The notes: generated by a model not told the origin, from the letters alone. Counted from the first letter of the stretch, positions 26,922-35,830 are shown. The stretch: DNA of 64,000 nt from Natronolimnohabitans sp. A-GB9 (GCF_030848565.1 NZ_JAVDDV010000007.1:154485-218484), one strand, 5' to 3'. Made by a program: numbers and translations.

Positions 26922-27257
26922 ATGAGAGGCCCGGGAATCCTCTGGATGCTCCAGACCGCAGCCGGCATGTCGATGGCCGGTCCGCTGTTCTACCTCGCCG
27001 GCAGCTACCTGCTCACGGGGCAGTACGTCGGCGGCGTCGCGTTTCTCGGATTCGGGCTACTCGTGCTTTATTTCCCGACGTTCCTCGTCAACCGTTTCGG
27101 CGCGCGGCTCAGACGGATCGGCGGCCCGCGAACGTGGATCCGTCGTCGGATCGGCCGCGAAGAGAGTCCCGACAGTACTCGTGACACGAGCGACGACGAC
27201 AACGACGAGGACGCCACCGACGATCGATCGTCCCTCCGTGGCCGATTCGGCCGGTAA
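26922..27257 (+). CDS. Small membrane protein with charged tail
   Basis: The 111-residue protein has two membrane helices (ILWMLQTAAGMSMAGPLFYLAGSYLL and GVAFLGFGLLVLYFPTFLVN). An Arg-rich segment (RLRRIGGPRTWIRRRIG) and an acidic tail follow. It is probably co-transcribed with the NOG1 gene. I do not recognise a family with a known function. Confidence 0.75.
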   Translation: MRGPGILWMLQTAAGMSMAGPLFYLAGSYLLTGQYVGGVAFLGFGLLVLYFPTFLVNRFGARLRRIGGPRTWIRRRIGREESPDSTRDTSDDDNDEDATDDRSSLRGRFGR

Positions 27258-27336
27258 CAACTGACAGTGGACGATCTCCTCGAGACGAAATCCCGGCGGG
27301 TCCCCGACCGATTCGGGTCGTGCGGACAGCCGTCCG

Positions 27337-28629
27337 TCAGCGCTCGACGAGGCCGACGTATCTGATCTCGACGGTAACCGGTTCGTCGGCGTGTTGACTG
27401 ATCCGCTCGTTCAATCGATCGGCCAGTTCGGGTGAGGCCTCGTCGGTCGGTCCGCCGACGGTGACGACCACGCGCTCGGGACTCACGAACGGGTAGTCGT
27501 CGTCCATGATAACCTCGAACTCGAGGAGCTGGTACTCCGCGAACTCCTCCTCGGAGAGAACCATCTCGGCCTCGTTCTGCGCGTTCTGCTCGAACGTCGA
27601 GGCGACGTAGGAGGTGTAGGAGATCGCTCCGAGGAAGACGGCGAAGACGAGGACGATCGCAGCGAGTCCGAAAACCCGTCGGCGGACGCGCTGTTCGGTC
27701 TCGCCGAGCGAGAAGAGATTCTCCGGGCGGTAGCCGACGTACCACAGCGTCAACAGCCCCGCGAGATTGACCGAGAGGACGTTGACCAACACGAGCGCCG
27801 TCGAACCGATCGCCGCCGACGGCTGTCCCCAGGCGATGGCGATCCCTGCGGCCGCGGCGGGCGGGATCAATGCCGCGGCGATCATGACGCCGACGAGGGC
27901 CACGGCGGTCCCCGTCGCGATGCTGATAATTCCCGCGACGCCGGCGCCGAGCGCGATCGCAAGCGAGAGCAGATCCGGCGCGAGTCGCTCGGAAATCTCG
28001 TCGACCGCGAGGAGATCGAGCCCCGGTGGAACGATATTGGTCATCCTGACCAGCCAGGCGAAGACTGCCGCCGCTGCGATCGCGAGGACGATTCCTACGA
28101 TCTGGTACCAAAGACTCTCCCTGAACAGCTCCTCGTCGTCGATCACCGAACCGACGCTCAGTCCGAGCGCCGGACCGATCAGCGGCGCGATCACCATCGA
28201 ACCGACGACGACGGCCGGCGAGTCGAGGAAGAGCCCCGCCGTCGCGACGACGGCGCTGATGATCGTCATGATCGCATAGACCGAAAACGTCGGCGTCAGC
28301 GACTCGGCCTCGCTCTGGAGTTCCTGTCTCGAGATCCGGTCGGTCGCGACGTCGCCGTTCTCGTACTCGTCTCGTAACGCCTCGAATCGACGGGAGACGA
28401 CCGTCTCCGCGTCGACGACGACCGTGTAGGCGTCCTCGTCGACGCCCGCGTCCTGCAGTTCGTCGAGGACGGGTTCGACTGCCGGCGACGGCAACGGGAA
28501 GTAGACGACCGCCGTGTAATCTCGGTCGCCGCTCTCGTCGGTCACGACGTAGTCGATCTTCCGCTCCTCGAGCGTCTCGATGATCGTCTGTCGCTTACCC
28601 GTCGGGACTGTCAACTGAACGAGCCGCAC
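27337..28629 (-). CDS. DUF389 / TIGR00341 family membrane protein
   Basis: The 430-residue protein has a cytoplasmic ferredoxin-like N-terminal domain (MRLVQLTVPTGKRQTIIETL, about 1-80), six or seven membrane helices with VVVGSMVIAPLIGPALGLSVG and VGVMIAAALIPPAAAAGIAIAWG, and a C-terminal soluble domain ending VTVEIRYVGLVER. The repeated MIAxLIPP-type motifs are the hallmark of DUF389. The biochemical role is unknown. It converges with the preceding membrane-protein gene. Confidence 0.9.
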   Translation of the reverse strand: MRLVQLTVPTGKRQTIIETLEERKIDYVVTDESGDRDYTAVVYFPLPSPAVEPVLDELQDAGVDEDAYTVVVDAETVVSRRFEALRDEYENGDVATDRISRQELQSEAESLTPTFSVYAIMTIISAVVATAGLFLDSPAVVVGSMVIAPLIGPALGLSVGSVIDDEELFRESLWYQIVGIVLAIAAAAVFAWLVRMTNIVPPGLDLLAVDEISERLAPDLLSLAIALGAGVAGIISIATGTAVALVGVMIAAALIPPAAAAGIAIAWGQPSAAIGSTALVLVNVLSVNLAGLLTLWYVGYRPENLFSLGETEQRVRRRVFGLAAIVLVFAVFLGAISYTSYVASTFEQNAQNEAEMVLSEEEFAEYQLLEFEVIMDDDYPFVSPERVVVTVGGPTDEASPELADRLNERISQHADEPVTVEIRYVGLVER

Positions 28630-28809
28630 ACGTCCCGGTGAGTACCCCCGGGAGCATAACTTGCGGGCATACCTCGCCAGTGGCGGTCGGAGAGGCGACG
28701 GCTATCGGAGTACGGCCCGCATCCGACCGCCTGTCGGTTCATACTGAACAGTATCACCGTTGGCAACTGGACGGTAGCTTCTTTGAGCGAGTTGTGGTAT
28801 CTGGCCACG

Positions 28810-29277
28810 ATGTCTCGTTCCGGTCCCTGGTTCGGTGCGTTCCTGCTCGTCCTCGTCGGCGCCTTTTTCGCCACGTTCGGACGTGCCATCCTCGCCGATC
28901 CGGTCTTCCTCGTGCTCTGTGCGGGGCTGGCGATGGCCGGCGTCCTGTCGATCGCCAGTGGCTTCGGTGACGTCTCGATCGGCTCCGTAACCCTCTCACA
29001 GCAGTTCCTCCTCGGCGCTTCGCACGTGACGATCGCGGCCGTCGTCGCGGTACTCGGCATCCGAACCGCCGTCACCACCGGAACGGGGAGTTCGCGGCTC
29101 GTCGCGGTCGGATTAGTAGTCGGCAGCGCCGTGCTCGCGTGGCTCGGCACCCAGACCGCACGGGACGGTCGGTACGTCGATCACGATCGATCCCCCTCTC
29201 GGCGCCAGCTCGTCGGCGTCGTCGTCCTCGCAGTCGCGTCGCTGGGAGTGGGGGCGCTTCTCGCATCGATTGTCTGA
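28810..29277 (+). CDS. Membrane protein with four or five helices
   Basis: The 155-residue protein starts MSRSGPWFGAFLLVLVGAFFATFG and carries further hydrophobic segments ADPVFLVLCAGLAMAGVLSIA, GASHVTIAAVVAVLGI, LVAVGLVVGSAVLAWLG and LVGVVVLAVASLGVGALLASI. It shows no recognisable catalytic motif. The ATG at 28810 fits better than the upstream in-frame start at 28783. It is divergent from DUF389 and converges with the amidohydrolase gene. Confidence 0.65.
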   Translation: MSRSGPWFGAFLLVLVGAFFATFGRAILADPVFLVLCAGLAMAGVLSIASGFGDVSIGSVTLSQQFLLGASHVTIAAVVAVLGIRTAVTTGTGSSRLVAVGLVVGSAVLAWLGTQTARDGRYVDHDRSPSRRQLVGVVVLAVASLGVGALLASIV

Positions 29278-29305
29278 CGTCTGAATTACGAAGGCGAGAC
29301 AGTAA

Positions 29306-30592
29306 CTATTCAAGCACTATACGTTTGACGTCCTGCGCGGTCGCCCGTCTCACGACGCCACCGACGGGATCTTCGACCTCTTTGAGTTCCTTTGACGTGC
29401 CGATAACCGTCATTCGCGCTCGTTTTCCTTCTTCGATCGAACCGACGTCGTCGGCCTGCTTGATCAGCTTCGCACCGTTTATTGTGGCCATCTGTAACAC
29501 TTCTGTGGGCGTGAAATCGAACAGCTTGCTTGTGAACTCCATCTCGCGGAGCATCGAGGCGGAGTTCAACATCACATTGTCCGTTCCGATCGCGACCGTC
29601 GTAGCCTCGTGAAGTTCCTCGAGCGGTGGGAGACGATCTCGGATGACGAGATTCGATCGTGGTAGCGAAACAAGACCGATATCGTTGTCCGCCATGACGT
29701 CGTAGTCTTTCGGCCGCGCATGGACCATATGGGAGGTGTAGTCCGGGTTCAACGCGAGACTGTCGTCGATGTCCTCTGCACTCGGCTCACCGGAGTGGAG
29801 AGCGAACACCTTCCCCAGTTCTGCACAGATCTCTCGCGCCCGTTCGTCGGTCTCGTCGTACGGATAGTAGGAGTTGTAGCCATCGGCCTTCTCGATTTCC
29901 TCCTCGAGATCGTCGTCCTCGTCCAGATAGTGGCCCGTCAGGAGCGTCGTCGCGTCGACGTCACTCTCGTCGTCGAGCAGTTCGAGGTCCTCGACACCCT
30001 GAACTCCCTCCTCTTTGAAATCGGCGAACGCGCCCGTGCCCGTGGTCTTCATAAACTCCATCGTTCGGCTCATCGACTCGAGTTTCTCCTTACGGCTCGC
30101 TGACTCGAGGATTTCGCCTTTCAGATCCGGTTCGATAAACAGCTCTTCCCACGAGTAGTTCTGCGCGCGTTCGCTGTCTTTCGCTACGGAGTCCGTGATA
30201 TGTGTATGAGGATTGACGAACGCGGGAACGATGATCTCGTCCGAGTTGACCCCTTCCTCAGTAATGCGTTCGATTCGACCGTCGGCAACTTCGACCGTTC
30301 CTTCGATGACCTGCATCTCTTCGCCAACGACTATCGTTCCCTGAAGGGTCGTCGGGGTGTCGTCGTCCACCGCATCGCTTCCGCTCGTGTCGTCCCGTTC
30401 GTTACTTTGTCCAGCCGAGTCGCCATCACCTCCACCGACGAACTCCGCACACCCGGCGATCAGCGTCGACGCTGCGACTCCGCTCGTGGCAAGAAACGAC
30501 CGACGACTGCTGGTACTCGAGAGAAACGAACGCCGATCGAGTCGCTCTTCCGGTGCGTAGACTGCTTCGGCCCGACGTTTGACTTCCGGCAT
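29306..30592 (-). CDS. Tat-exported lipoprotein of the amidohydrolase superfamily
   Basis: The 428-residue protein from MPEVKRRAEA has two twin-arginine motifs in tandem (RRSFLSS at 20-26 and RRSFLATSG at 30-38). They are followed by a hydrophobic core and a lipobox LIAGC with Cys48, so it should be exported by Tat and anchored by lipid. The mature part is a metal-dependent amidohydrolase: PAFVNPHTHITD with metal ligands His129 and His131, a GHYLDEDD region, ALHSGEPS with another His, AIGTDNVMLNS with the catalytic Asp, and a final ATINGAKLI block typical of cytosine-deaminase-like enzymes. An extracytoplasmic amidohydrolase is unusual. The substrate is unknown. Confidence 0.85.
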   Translation of the reverse strand: MPEVKRRAEAVYAPEERLDRRSFLSSTSSRRSFLATSGVAASTLIAGCAEFVGGGDGDSAGQSNERDDTSGSDAVDDDTPTTLQGTIVVGEEMQVIEGTVEVADGRIERITEEGVNSDEIIVPAFVNPHTHITDSVAKDSERAQNYSWEELFIEPDLKGEILESASRKEKLESMSRTMEFMKTTGTGAFADFKEEGVQGVEDLELLDDESDVDATTLLTGHYLDEDDDLEEEIEKADGYNSYYPYDETDERAREICAELGKVFALHSGEPSAEDIDDSLALNPDYTSHMVHARPKDYDVMADNDIGLVSLPRSNLVIRDRLPPLEELHEATTVAIGTDNVMLNSASMLREMEFTSKLFDFTPTEVLQMATINGAKLIKQADDVGSIEEGKRARMTVIGTSKELKEVEDPVGGVVRRATAQDVKRIVLE

Positions 30593-30975
30593 CGCTGACT
30601 GATCACGAGGACGACAACAACTACATGTCCTGTCGTGAGATGTCACGTTAACACCCCCGAACAGTAATGAACGTTCATCGAGTGAATCTGGTCTATAGGC
30701 CCTAACCAAGAAACGAAATCCGAATATTGTTTTCGAATCATCAACCAACCATCCCGAATGAGTGATTGTAACGCTTTGCCACAAGGAGTATGGAGGATAT
30801 TAACACACTCTGGATTATAGAAAGACTGTAATCACGGTATATTTTTCTACGCATGATACTTTGCTGGAATACAAAGTGCACAGGTAGGCAGAATGGTGTC
30901 GAGACGATTCTTCTCACACCGCAGCATCCACGGCGGATCGCCGACCCACCGAGTGGACAGCACCTCGCGTCACGT
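30593..30975. other. AT-rich divergent intergenic region
   Basis: No convincing gene is visible. It must contain the promoter of the amidohydrolase and possibly regulatory sites. AT-rich stretches (aatattgttttcgaatcatc near 30723, atatttttctacgcatgata near 30838) and a palindrome gaacgttc (30667-30674) are visible. Its base composition is well below that of the neighbouring genes. Confidence 0.4.
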
Positions 30976-30976
30976 A

Positions 30977-30985
30977 GTTTATAAC
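30977..30985 (+). promoter_or_regulatory. TATA box for engB
   Basis: The sequence gtttataac is centred 28 bp before the ATG at 31009. That is the expected spacing for a leaderless archaeal transcript. Confidence 0.6.
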
Positions 30986-31008
30986 CCGTCTCGAACCTAT
31001 CCAGACGT

Positions 31009-31626
31009 ATGTTCGATACGCGTCCCGACCGCGAGGCCGAAGTCGCCCTCGTCGGCCGCTCCAACGTCGGCAAGTCGACACTCATGCGTGAACTGACCGG
31101 CCATACGTTCGATACCGGCGGGAAACCCGGCGTCACGCGCCAGCCCAACCACTACGACTGGGCGCCCGAGGACTTCGTCATCACCGACCTCCCCGGCTTC
31201 GGGTTCATGAGCGGCGTCGACGAGGAGTATCGCGAGGAGATCAAGACGAACATCGTCCACTATCTCGAGGAGTACGCGGACAACATCCTCGTCGCCGTGC
31301 TCGTCGTCGACGGCAAAAGCGTCATCGACATCATCGATCGCCACTCTGGGCCCGACGAGATCCCCTACGACGTCGAGATGTTTCACTTCCTGCAGGATCT
31401 GGACGTCCCCACAGTGGTCGCCGTCAACAAGATGGACAAAGTCGACGACAAAGACGAGCGACTGAACGAACTCTGTGACCGGCTCGGACTCTACCCACCC
31501 TGGAAGCAGTGGCAGGAGACGATCGCCCCGATCACCGCCAAGAAGGGCCGCATCGAGCCGCTGAACGACGCTATCCGGACGCATCTCCACGAGCAAAACC
31601 GAGACGACCTGTTCAAATTCTTCTAG
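31009..31626 (+). CDS. engB: GTP-binding protein EngB (YihA family)
   Basis: The 205-residue TRAFAC GTPase has G1 GRSNVGKST at 16-24, the G2 threonine in [13 protein letters not shown]3 TDLPGFG and G4 NKMDK. EngB proteins assist large ribosomal subunit assembly and, in bacteria, are needed for division. It is transcribed alone from a clear TATA box and converges with the GNAT gene. Confidence 0.94.
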   Translation: MFDTRPDREAEVALVGRSNVGKSTLMRELTGHTFDTGGKPGVTRQPNHYDWAPEDFVITDLPGFGFMSGVDEEYREEIKTNIVHYLEEYADNILVAVLVVDGKSVIDIIDRHSGPDEIPYDVEMFHFLQDLDVPTVVAVNKMDKVDDKDERLNELCDRLGLYPPWKQWQETIAPITAKKGRIEPLNDAIRTHLHEQNRDDLFKFF

Positions 31627-31667
31627 GGCCGAAAAGCGGGGCGACAGCGATTCGTCGTGGATCGCGG

Positions 31668-32171
31668 TCAGTCCAGTTGTTTTCGCATCCGAAGCGCCTC
31701 GAGTGACACGCCGTCGGTCATCTCGAGGGCGACCGTCTCGACGCCCTCGTAGCCCTGGCGCTCGTAGAACCCGATCGCGTTCTTCGAGGCCGTCAGTCCG
31801 AGCGTCTCGAGCCCTGCATCGCGGGCGATCGACTCGAGGGTCTCGAGGATCGTCCGACCGATCCCCTCACGGACGTGCTCCGGGTGGACGTAGACGGCCC
31901 CGATCGTCCCGACCGACGGGTCGTCGGCGTCGTTCGGCTCGAGATCGAGTAGCCCGAAGCCGACGAGACCGTCGTCCCCGCGTTCGGCGACGATCATTCG
32001 GGCGTCGGCTTCCTCGAGCGGATACCGTTCCGGATCGACGTTCGAACGCCACGCCCGGACCTGCCGATCGTCGTAGGCCTCGGGACCGAGTTCACGGATC
32101 GACGCCGCGTGGACGTCGGCGATCGTCGCGGCGTCGGTCGCTCTCGCCTCGCGGAGCCGAACTCGAGACAC
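31668..32171 (-). CDS. GNAT family N-acetyltransferase
   Basis: The 167-residue acetyltransferase starts at a GTG (SRVRLREARATDAATIADVH). The acetyl-CoA binding motif is VHPEHVREGIGRTILETLE, followed by GLTASKNAIGFYERQGYEGV, the standard GNAT C-terminal half. The acceptor is unknown. It starts 4 bp after the stop of the hydroxyacid dehydrogenase gene and is co-transcribed with it. The GTG at 32171 begins the conserved part; the frame runs further upstream inside the neighbour. Confidence 0.88.
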   Translation of the reverse strand: MSRVRLREARATDAATIADVHAASIRELGPEAYDDRQVRAWRSNVDPERYPLEEADARMIVAERGDDGLVGFGLLDLEPNDADDPSVGTIGAVYVHPEHVREGIGRTILETLESIARDAGLETLGLTASKNAIGFYERQGYEGVETVALEMTDGVSLEALRMRKQLD

Positions 32172-32175
32172 CGAC

Positions 32176-33105
32176 TTACACCACGCGATTGTGTACGTCC
32201 TCGCCGCCCTCGAGTCGCGAGACGTTTTCGCGGACGATCTCGCCGACGTCGCGGTAGTAGTCCTCCGTGTAGGCCGCACAGTGGGGCGTGACGATCACCT
32301 CGTCGAGTTCCCACAGCGGCGACGACTCGGGCAAGGGTTCCGCCTCGAAGACGTCCAGTGCCGCACCCGTGATGGCTCCCGACTCGAGGGCGGCGATCAG
32401 CGCGTCCTGGTCGACGACGGCGCCGCGGGCGACGTTGACGAAGTAGGCGTCGTCACGCATCGTCTCGAAGGCCTCGGCGTCGAAGAGGTGGTGGGTCTCT
32501 TCGGTCAGCGGCACGGTGGCGACGACGAACTCGGCGTCGGCGATCGCCGCGTGGACGTCGTCGGTCGTGTAGATCTCCTCGAACCCGGGGACGGACTCGT
32601 CCGAGCGCCGGACGCCGGTGACCCGAACGCCGAGTGCGCCGACGGTCTCGGCGACGCCGCGGCCAAGCGTTCCCGTGCCAACGACACAGGCGGTCGTCCC
32701 CGGGAGCGTAAACGCCTCGTCCCACGCGGGTCGCTCCCAGCGACGCTCCTGTTGGTTGGCGGCGAGGTCGTGCAGTCGCCGTGAAAACGAGAGCAGATAG
32801 CCCGCGACCGTCTCGCCGACCGTTCGGTCGTGCATGCCCGTACTGTTGGTCAGGACCACGTCGTGTTCCTCGAACGCGTCGAACGGGAACCGATCGACAC
32901 CCGCCTGGATGGAGTGGACCCACGCACACTCGAGAAGATCGCGGCGGTGCTCGACGGTCACGACGGCGTCGCAGGTCGCGATTTCGTCGTCGCTGATGAC
33001 GTCGACGGTAACTGGGAGGTCGGCGAGGTAGTCGGCGAGTTCTCCCGGCGGAAACACTGCATCGACCGATTCGTGGACGCCGAGTCGCTCGAGGTCGAAT
33101 TCCAT
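32176..33105 (-). CDS. D-2-hydroxyacid dehydrogenase (NAD-binding)
   Basis: The 309-residue oxidoreductase has the Rossmann motif VVGTGTLGRGVAE, the catalytic Arg in FVNVARGAVVDQDAL, the acidic partner in DVFEAEPLP, and the catalytic His in VIVTPHCAAYT. It belongs to the family of glycerate, lactate and phosphoglycerate dehydrogenases; the substrate cannot be fixed. It is followed by the GNAT gene in the same operon. A GC-poor spacer of about 200 bp with no gene separates it from the NUDIX fusion upstream. Confidence 0.9.
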   Translation of the reverse strand: MEFDLERLGVHESVDAVFPPGELADYLADLPVTVDVISDDEIATCDAVVTVEHRRDLLECAWVHSIQAGVDRFPFDAFEEHDVVLTNSTGMHDRTVGETVAGYLLSFSRRLHDLAANQQERRWERPAWDEAFTLPGTTACVVGTGTLGRGVAETVGALGVRVTGVRRSDESVPGFEEIYTTDDVHAAIADAEFVVATVPLTEETHHLFDAEAFETMRDDAYFVNVARGAVVDQDALIAALESGAITGAALDVFEAEPLPESSPLWELDEVIVTPHCAAYTEDYYRDVGEIVRENVSRLEGGEDVHNRVV

Positions 33106-33303
33106 AGCCAGCGGTACGCTCGAGTCAGGGTTGAAGGTTTGGGCAAAACCAACGATGACGCTCGGTGTCCGTCTCAGCGAAGGGGTGGCTCAGTAAAAGC
33201 TCTCATCACAAGGGGCTGAGTGGGGGTAACACTTCGTCATCGCCACCTACTGGAGGTTAGTCCGTCGCAGGCAAAAACCCCACGAATGGGACGGCAGCGA
33301 ACA

Positions 33304-34659
33304 CTATCGCCACGCCTCGAGGTCCCGTAACTCCGCGGCGACGTCTGCGACGTCGTCGGCCTCGAGGCGTCCGCGCTCGGTGACGAACTCGTCGACGCAG
33401 TCGGCGGGCGTCACGTCGAAGGTGGGATTCAAGACGTCGATCGGTGCGTCGCCGTCGTACACCGCGGATCGACCACCGGACTCGAGATTGACGTCCTCAC
33501 GTGTCGACACCTTATCCGTCGCGGCGACGACCGAGACCGACACGTCCTCGCGGTCAGCGAGCAACGCCAGCGTCCGGGTGCCGGTCTTGTTCACGACGGC
33601 GCCGTCGGAACGTATCGTGTCGGCGCCGACGAGGACCCGATCGACGTCTTCTCTGGAGAGAACGTGTCCCACTGCCGCGTCGGTGTGGACCGTCACCGGG
33701 GCCTCGAACTCGTCGTCTGCGGCCAGTTCCTCGGCGACGTCGATCCCCTCCCCTGCGGGCCGGGATTCGGCGACGTAGACCCGGACGGGATCGCCACCAC
33801 GCAGCGCCTTGAGGACGGTCCCCGACCGCGAGAGGGTCATGACCGACCCCTCGAGGCGGTCGCTCGCGTTTGCGGCGGCCTCGGCGTCGGCCGTCGCCGC
33901 TCGCTCGATTCCCGACAGCGCGGCCTCGAGAACGGCCGGAGCGCCGGGCGTCACACCGTCGCTTGTAGCTGCCCCTGTCTCGGCCATCACGCGGTTCACT
34001 CGGTTTCGCAGGACTGCCATCGAGGGTCGGGCCTCGAGCAGTCGTCCGGCGAGTTCGGCGAGTTCGTCCCACTCTTCGTCGGGGTCGGCGCCGAACTCGG
34101 CCCGTTCGGCGACGAGCAGTCCGGCCCGATCGCGCAACACCTCGAGGGCTCGAAGGGAGAGAGACGCGGCCCCGTGTTCGTCGTCGGCCGCGATCGATCG
34201 CACCGTCGGTGCGACGCGCTCGTAGGCGGTCCACAGCTCCGGCACCGTCTTGCGGTCGGCAACGGCGAGGTCGTCGCCGGCGTGGTCCTCGAGATCGAGG
34301 ATCGCCGTCGGCGAGACCCACTCGGAAGCGTCGTGTTCCTCGCTCAGATCGATCTCGCGTGAGGTGGCGTCGAACAGGTATGGATGGACGACCCACTCGC
34401 GTTCGAGCTCCGGGTCCTCGAACTCGACCGGCCGACCCGAGCGGACGAGCGAGACCGACTCACCGGGCTCGAGGCCGGTTTCCTCGCGGATCTCGACGCG
34501 GACCTGTTCGTCGGGCGCGCCCTCCGCGAAACCGGAGACGCCACCCCACTGTCCCTGGTAGGTGCCGACGGCATCGCTGCGCTGGAAGAGGAGGACGGAA
34601 CCGCGATGGCGAAGGAACGCGGTAACGACGTGTGTCGGTTCGTCGGTGGGAGCGGTCAT
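33304..34659 (-). CDS. NUDIX hydrolase fused to eIF2B-like domain
   Basis: This 451-residue two-domain protein has residues about 1-140 as a NUDIX hydrolase, with GGVSGFAEGAPDEQVRVEIR leading into the Glu-rich EETGLE end of the NUDIX box. Residues about 165-451 belong to the eIF2B alpha/beta/delta and ribose-1,5-bisphosphate isomerase superfamily, shown by RPSMAVLRNRVNRVM, VMTLSRSGTVLKAL, VYVAESRPAGEG, LVGADTIRSDGAVVNKTGT and a final PTFDVTPADCVDEFVTERG. That suggests an isomerase of phosphorylated sugars in nucleotide salvage, with the NUDIX domain possibly generating its substrate. This coupling is inferred. Confidence 0.88.
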   Translation of the reverse strand: MTAPTDEPTHVVTAFLRHRGSVLLFQRSDAVGTYQGQWGGVSGFAEGAPDEQVRVEIREETGLEPGESVSLVRSGRPVEFEDPELEREWVVHPYLFDATSREIDLSEEHDASEWVSPTAILDLEDHAGDDLAVADRKTVPELWTAYERVAPTVRSIAADDEHGAASLSLRALEVLRDRAGLLVAERAEFGADPDEEWDELAELAGRLLEARPSMAVLRNRVNRVMAETGAATSDGVTPGAPAVLEAALSGIERAATADAEAAANASDRLEGSVMTLSRSGTVLKALRGGDPVRVYVAESRPAGEGIDVAEELAADDEFEAPVTVHTDAAVGHVLSREDVDRVLVGADTIRSDGAVVNKTGTRTLALLADREDVSVSVVAATDKVSTREDVNLESGGRSAVYDGDAPIDVLNPTFDVTPADCVDEFVTERGRLEADDVADVAAELRDLEAWR

Positions 34660-34828
34660 ACCGGATCCATCGCGTGCCCGACGGGTCTCTGTTTCGGACG
34701 CGTCCGACGACCGTCGGATCGTTATTGTTAGTCTAGGTAGTGTAAAAATATATTTTTAGATGAGTTTCAAAACAGTTATCATATAGAACGTTCATCTGCG
34801 ATAACGCCCGCCGATAGCTCGTGGCACA
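34660..34828. other. AT-rich spacer with promoter-like sequence
   Basis: The stretch gtaaaaatatatttttagatg (34739-34760) is strongly AT-rich and likely contains the promoter for the minus-strand NUDIX gene or relic promoter sequence. No gene is visible here. Confidence 0.35.
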
Positions 34829-34987
34829 CGGGGCTACGACACGGTCGTCGAGGGCGGCTCGTCCGGCGACGGTATCCGCGTGCTCAACCCCGGCAGCGCG
34901 ACGGGTGCCAGCCCCGCCAGCCGCGAGACGATGCTCGTCGCGACCGTCGACGACGGGACTCTCGAGGTCGAATGCCGCTCCGAATGA
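34829..34987 (+). pseudogene. C-terminal remnant of YfcE/MJ0936-type phosphoesterase
   Basis: One frame reads GYDTVVEGGSSGDGIRVLNPG, then SATGASPASRETMLVATVDDGTLEV and stops at 34985. The NPGS motif near the end, followed by a short beta hairpin, is the typical C-terminus of YfcE-family metallophosphoesterases. The rest of the gene (metal-binding D-x-H, GDxxD and GNHD motifs) is absent upstream, where AT-rich non-coding sequence begins. It is therefore a 5'-truncated relic of about 50 codons. Confidence 0.6.
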
Positions 34988-35053
34988 CCACCAGTCGACC
35001 CGCTTTTCGGCGTATGCCGTGAACTATACCCGTCTCGACGCGCATCTACAGAC

Positions 35054-35599
35054 ATGACACAGCGTGTTACGGTGTCGCTCGACGACGACTCGAGCGCCGC
35101 GCTCGAGACGCTGGTGGCTGAGACGGGGAACGGACAAAGCGAGATCGTCCGCCGTGCGCTCACCTTCTATGCGGCGAACTTCGAGGCAGCGAGTGGCCGC
35201 CCAAGCGACAACTTAGAGCAGTACTATCAGATGCTGACCTCGGGCGAGCACGTCTTACTGGACGTCGACTTTCTGCATGCCTTCCTCGAGTACTGCTACG
35301 ACGGTGGCGATCCCGACCCGGAGTTCATCGCGGCAGCCGACCGCGTCTCCGACTACCACGCCCGTGAGTACGGTAAGCGATTCGAGAGCGTCGGCGAACT
35401 GCTCGAATGGCTTTCGTTCTGTGGCTTTCTCGAGGTCCGCCGGGAGGAAGGCGACGTCTACCACATCGTGTTCCCCTCGAAGGCGATTCGCTGGTTCATG
35501 ACCCGGTTTATCGAGCGCAGCACGGTCGAAATGCCGGTCGAGATCGAGATCGAACGCGGCGTCTCGAAGGTGTTTATCACCGAACGACCACCTGAGTGA
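35054..35599 (+). CDS. Ribbon-helix-helix (CopG-like) regulator with C-terminal domain
   Basis: The 181-residue protein begins with a ribbon-helix-helix DNA-binding domain (MTQRVTVSLDDDSSAALETLVAE, then GNGQSEIVRRALTFYAANFE). About 110 further residues, with EHVLLDVDFLHAFLEYCYDGGD and LLEWLSFCGFLEVRREEGDVYHIVFPSK, look like a winged or ligand-binding domain. This two-part build is common in haloarchaeal RHH regulators. The target is unknown. The NRAMP/hyu operon starts 300 bp downstream and is a candidate. Confidence 0.85.
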   Translation: MTQRVTVSLDDDSSAALETLVAETGNGQSEIVRRALTFYAANFEAASGRPSDNLEQYYQMLTSGEHVLLDVDFLHAFLEYCYDGGDPDPEFIAAADRVSDYHAREYGKRFESVGELLEWLSFCGFLEVRREEGDVYHIVFPSKAIRWFMTRFIERSTVEMPVEIEIERGVSKVFITERPPE

Positions 35600-35812
35600 G
35601 AGTGTCAGACGATACGGACGCGAACAGACTGTCGGACGATCGGACAAACGGCCATCACGACGGCGACGGACCGTGCGATGCGACCCGGCGGATTCCGACT
35701 GTTGTCCGAGAGTCGGACCGCCCTCGAGAGCGGGATCGAACGGCGTTCTCGAGCGAGCCCGAGAGTTCCGGCCGTTCGTTCACACGCATTCATACTACTT
35801 CATAACTCAAAC
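35600..35812. other. Intergenic region upstream of transporter operon
   Basis: No gene is supported. The transporter frame stays open back to 35678, but the translated residues are Arg/Ser-rich and unlike the protein family, so the true start lies near 35903. The region ends in a tract of A/T-rich words (catactacttcataactcaaa). Confidence 0.4.
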
Positions 35813-35830
35813 ATAACGAACGGTCGTTAT
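35813..35830. promoter_or_regulatory. 18-bp palindrome, candidate operator for the NRAMP/hyu operon
   Basis: The sequence ataacgaacggtcgttat is an inverted repeat in which 16 of 18 positions are symmetric. It lies 72 bp before the transporter start, where a repressor could block transcription. The binding protein is unknown; the RHH regulator immediately upstream or a metal-responsive DtxR-type protein are candidates. Confidence 0.45.

Noticed and set aside
30667..30674. gaacgttc palindrome as operator of the amidohydrolase
   Set aside because: Eight-base palindromes are expected by chance at this length of spacer; no second copy was seen.
34821..35057. 78-codon plus-strand frame starting MAHGATTRSS
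   Set aside because: It is a different frame of the phosphoesterase relic and has no family resemblance; the informative frame is the one ending at 34987.
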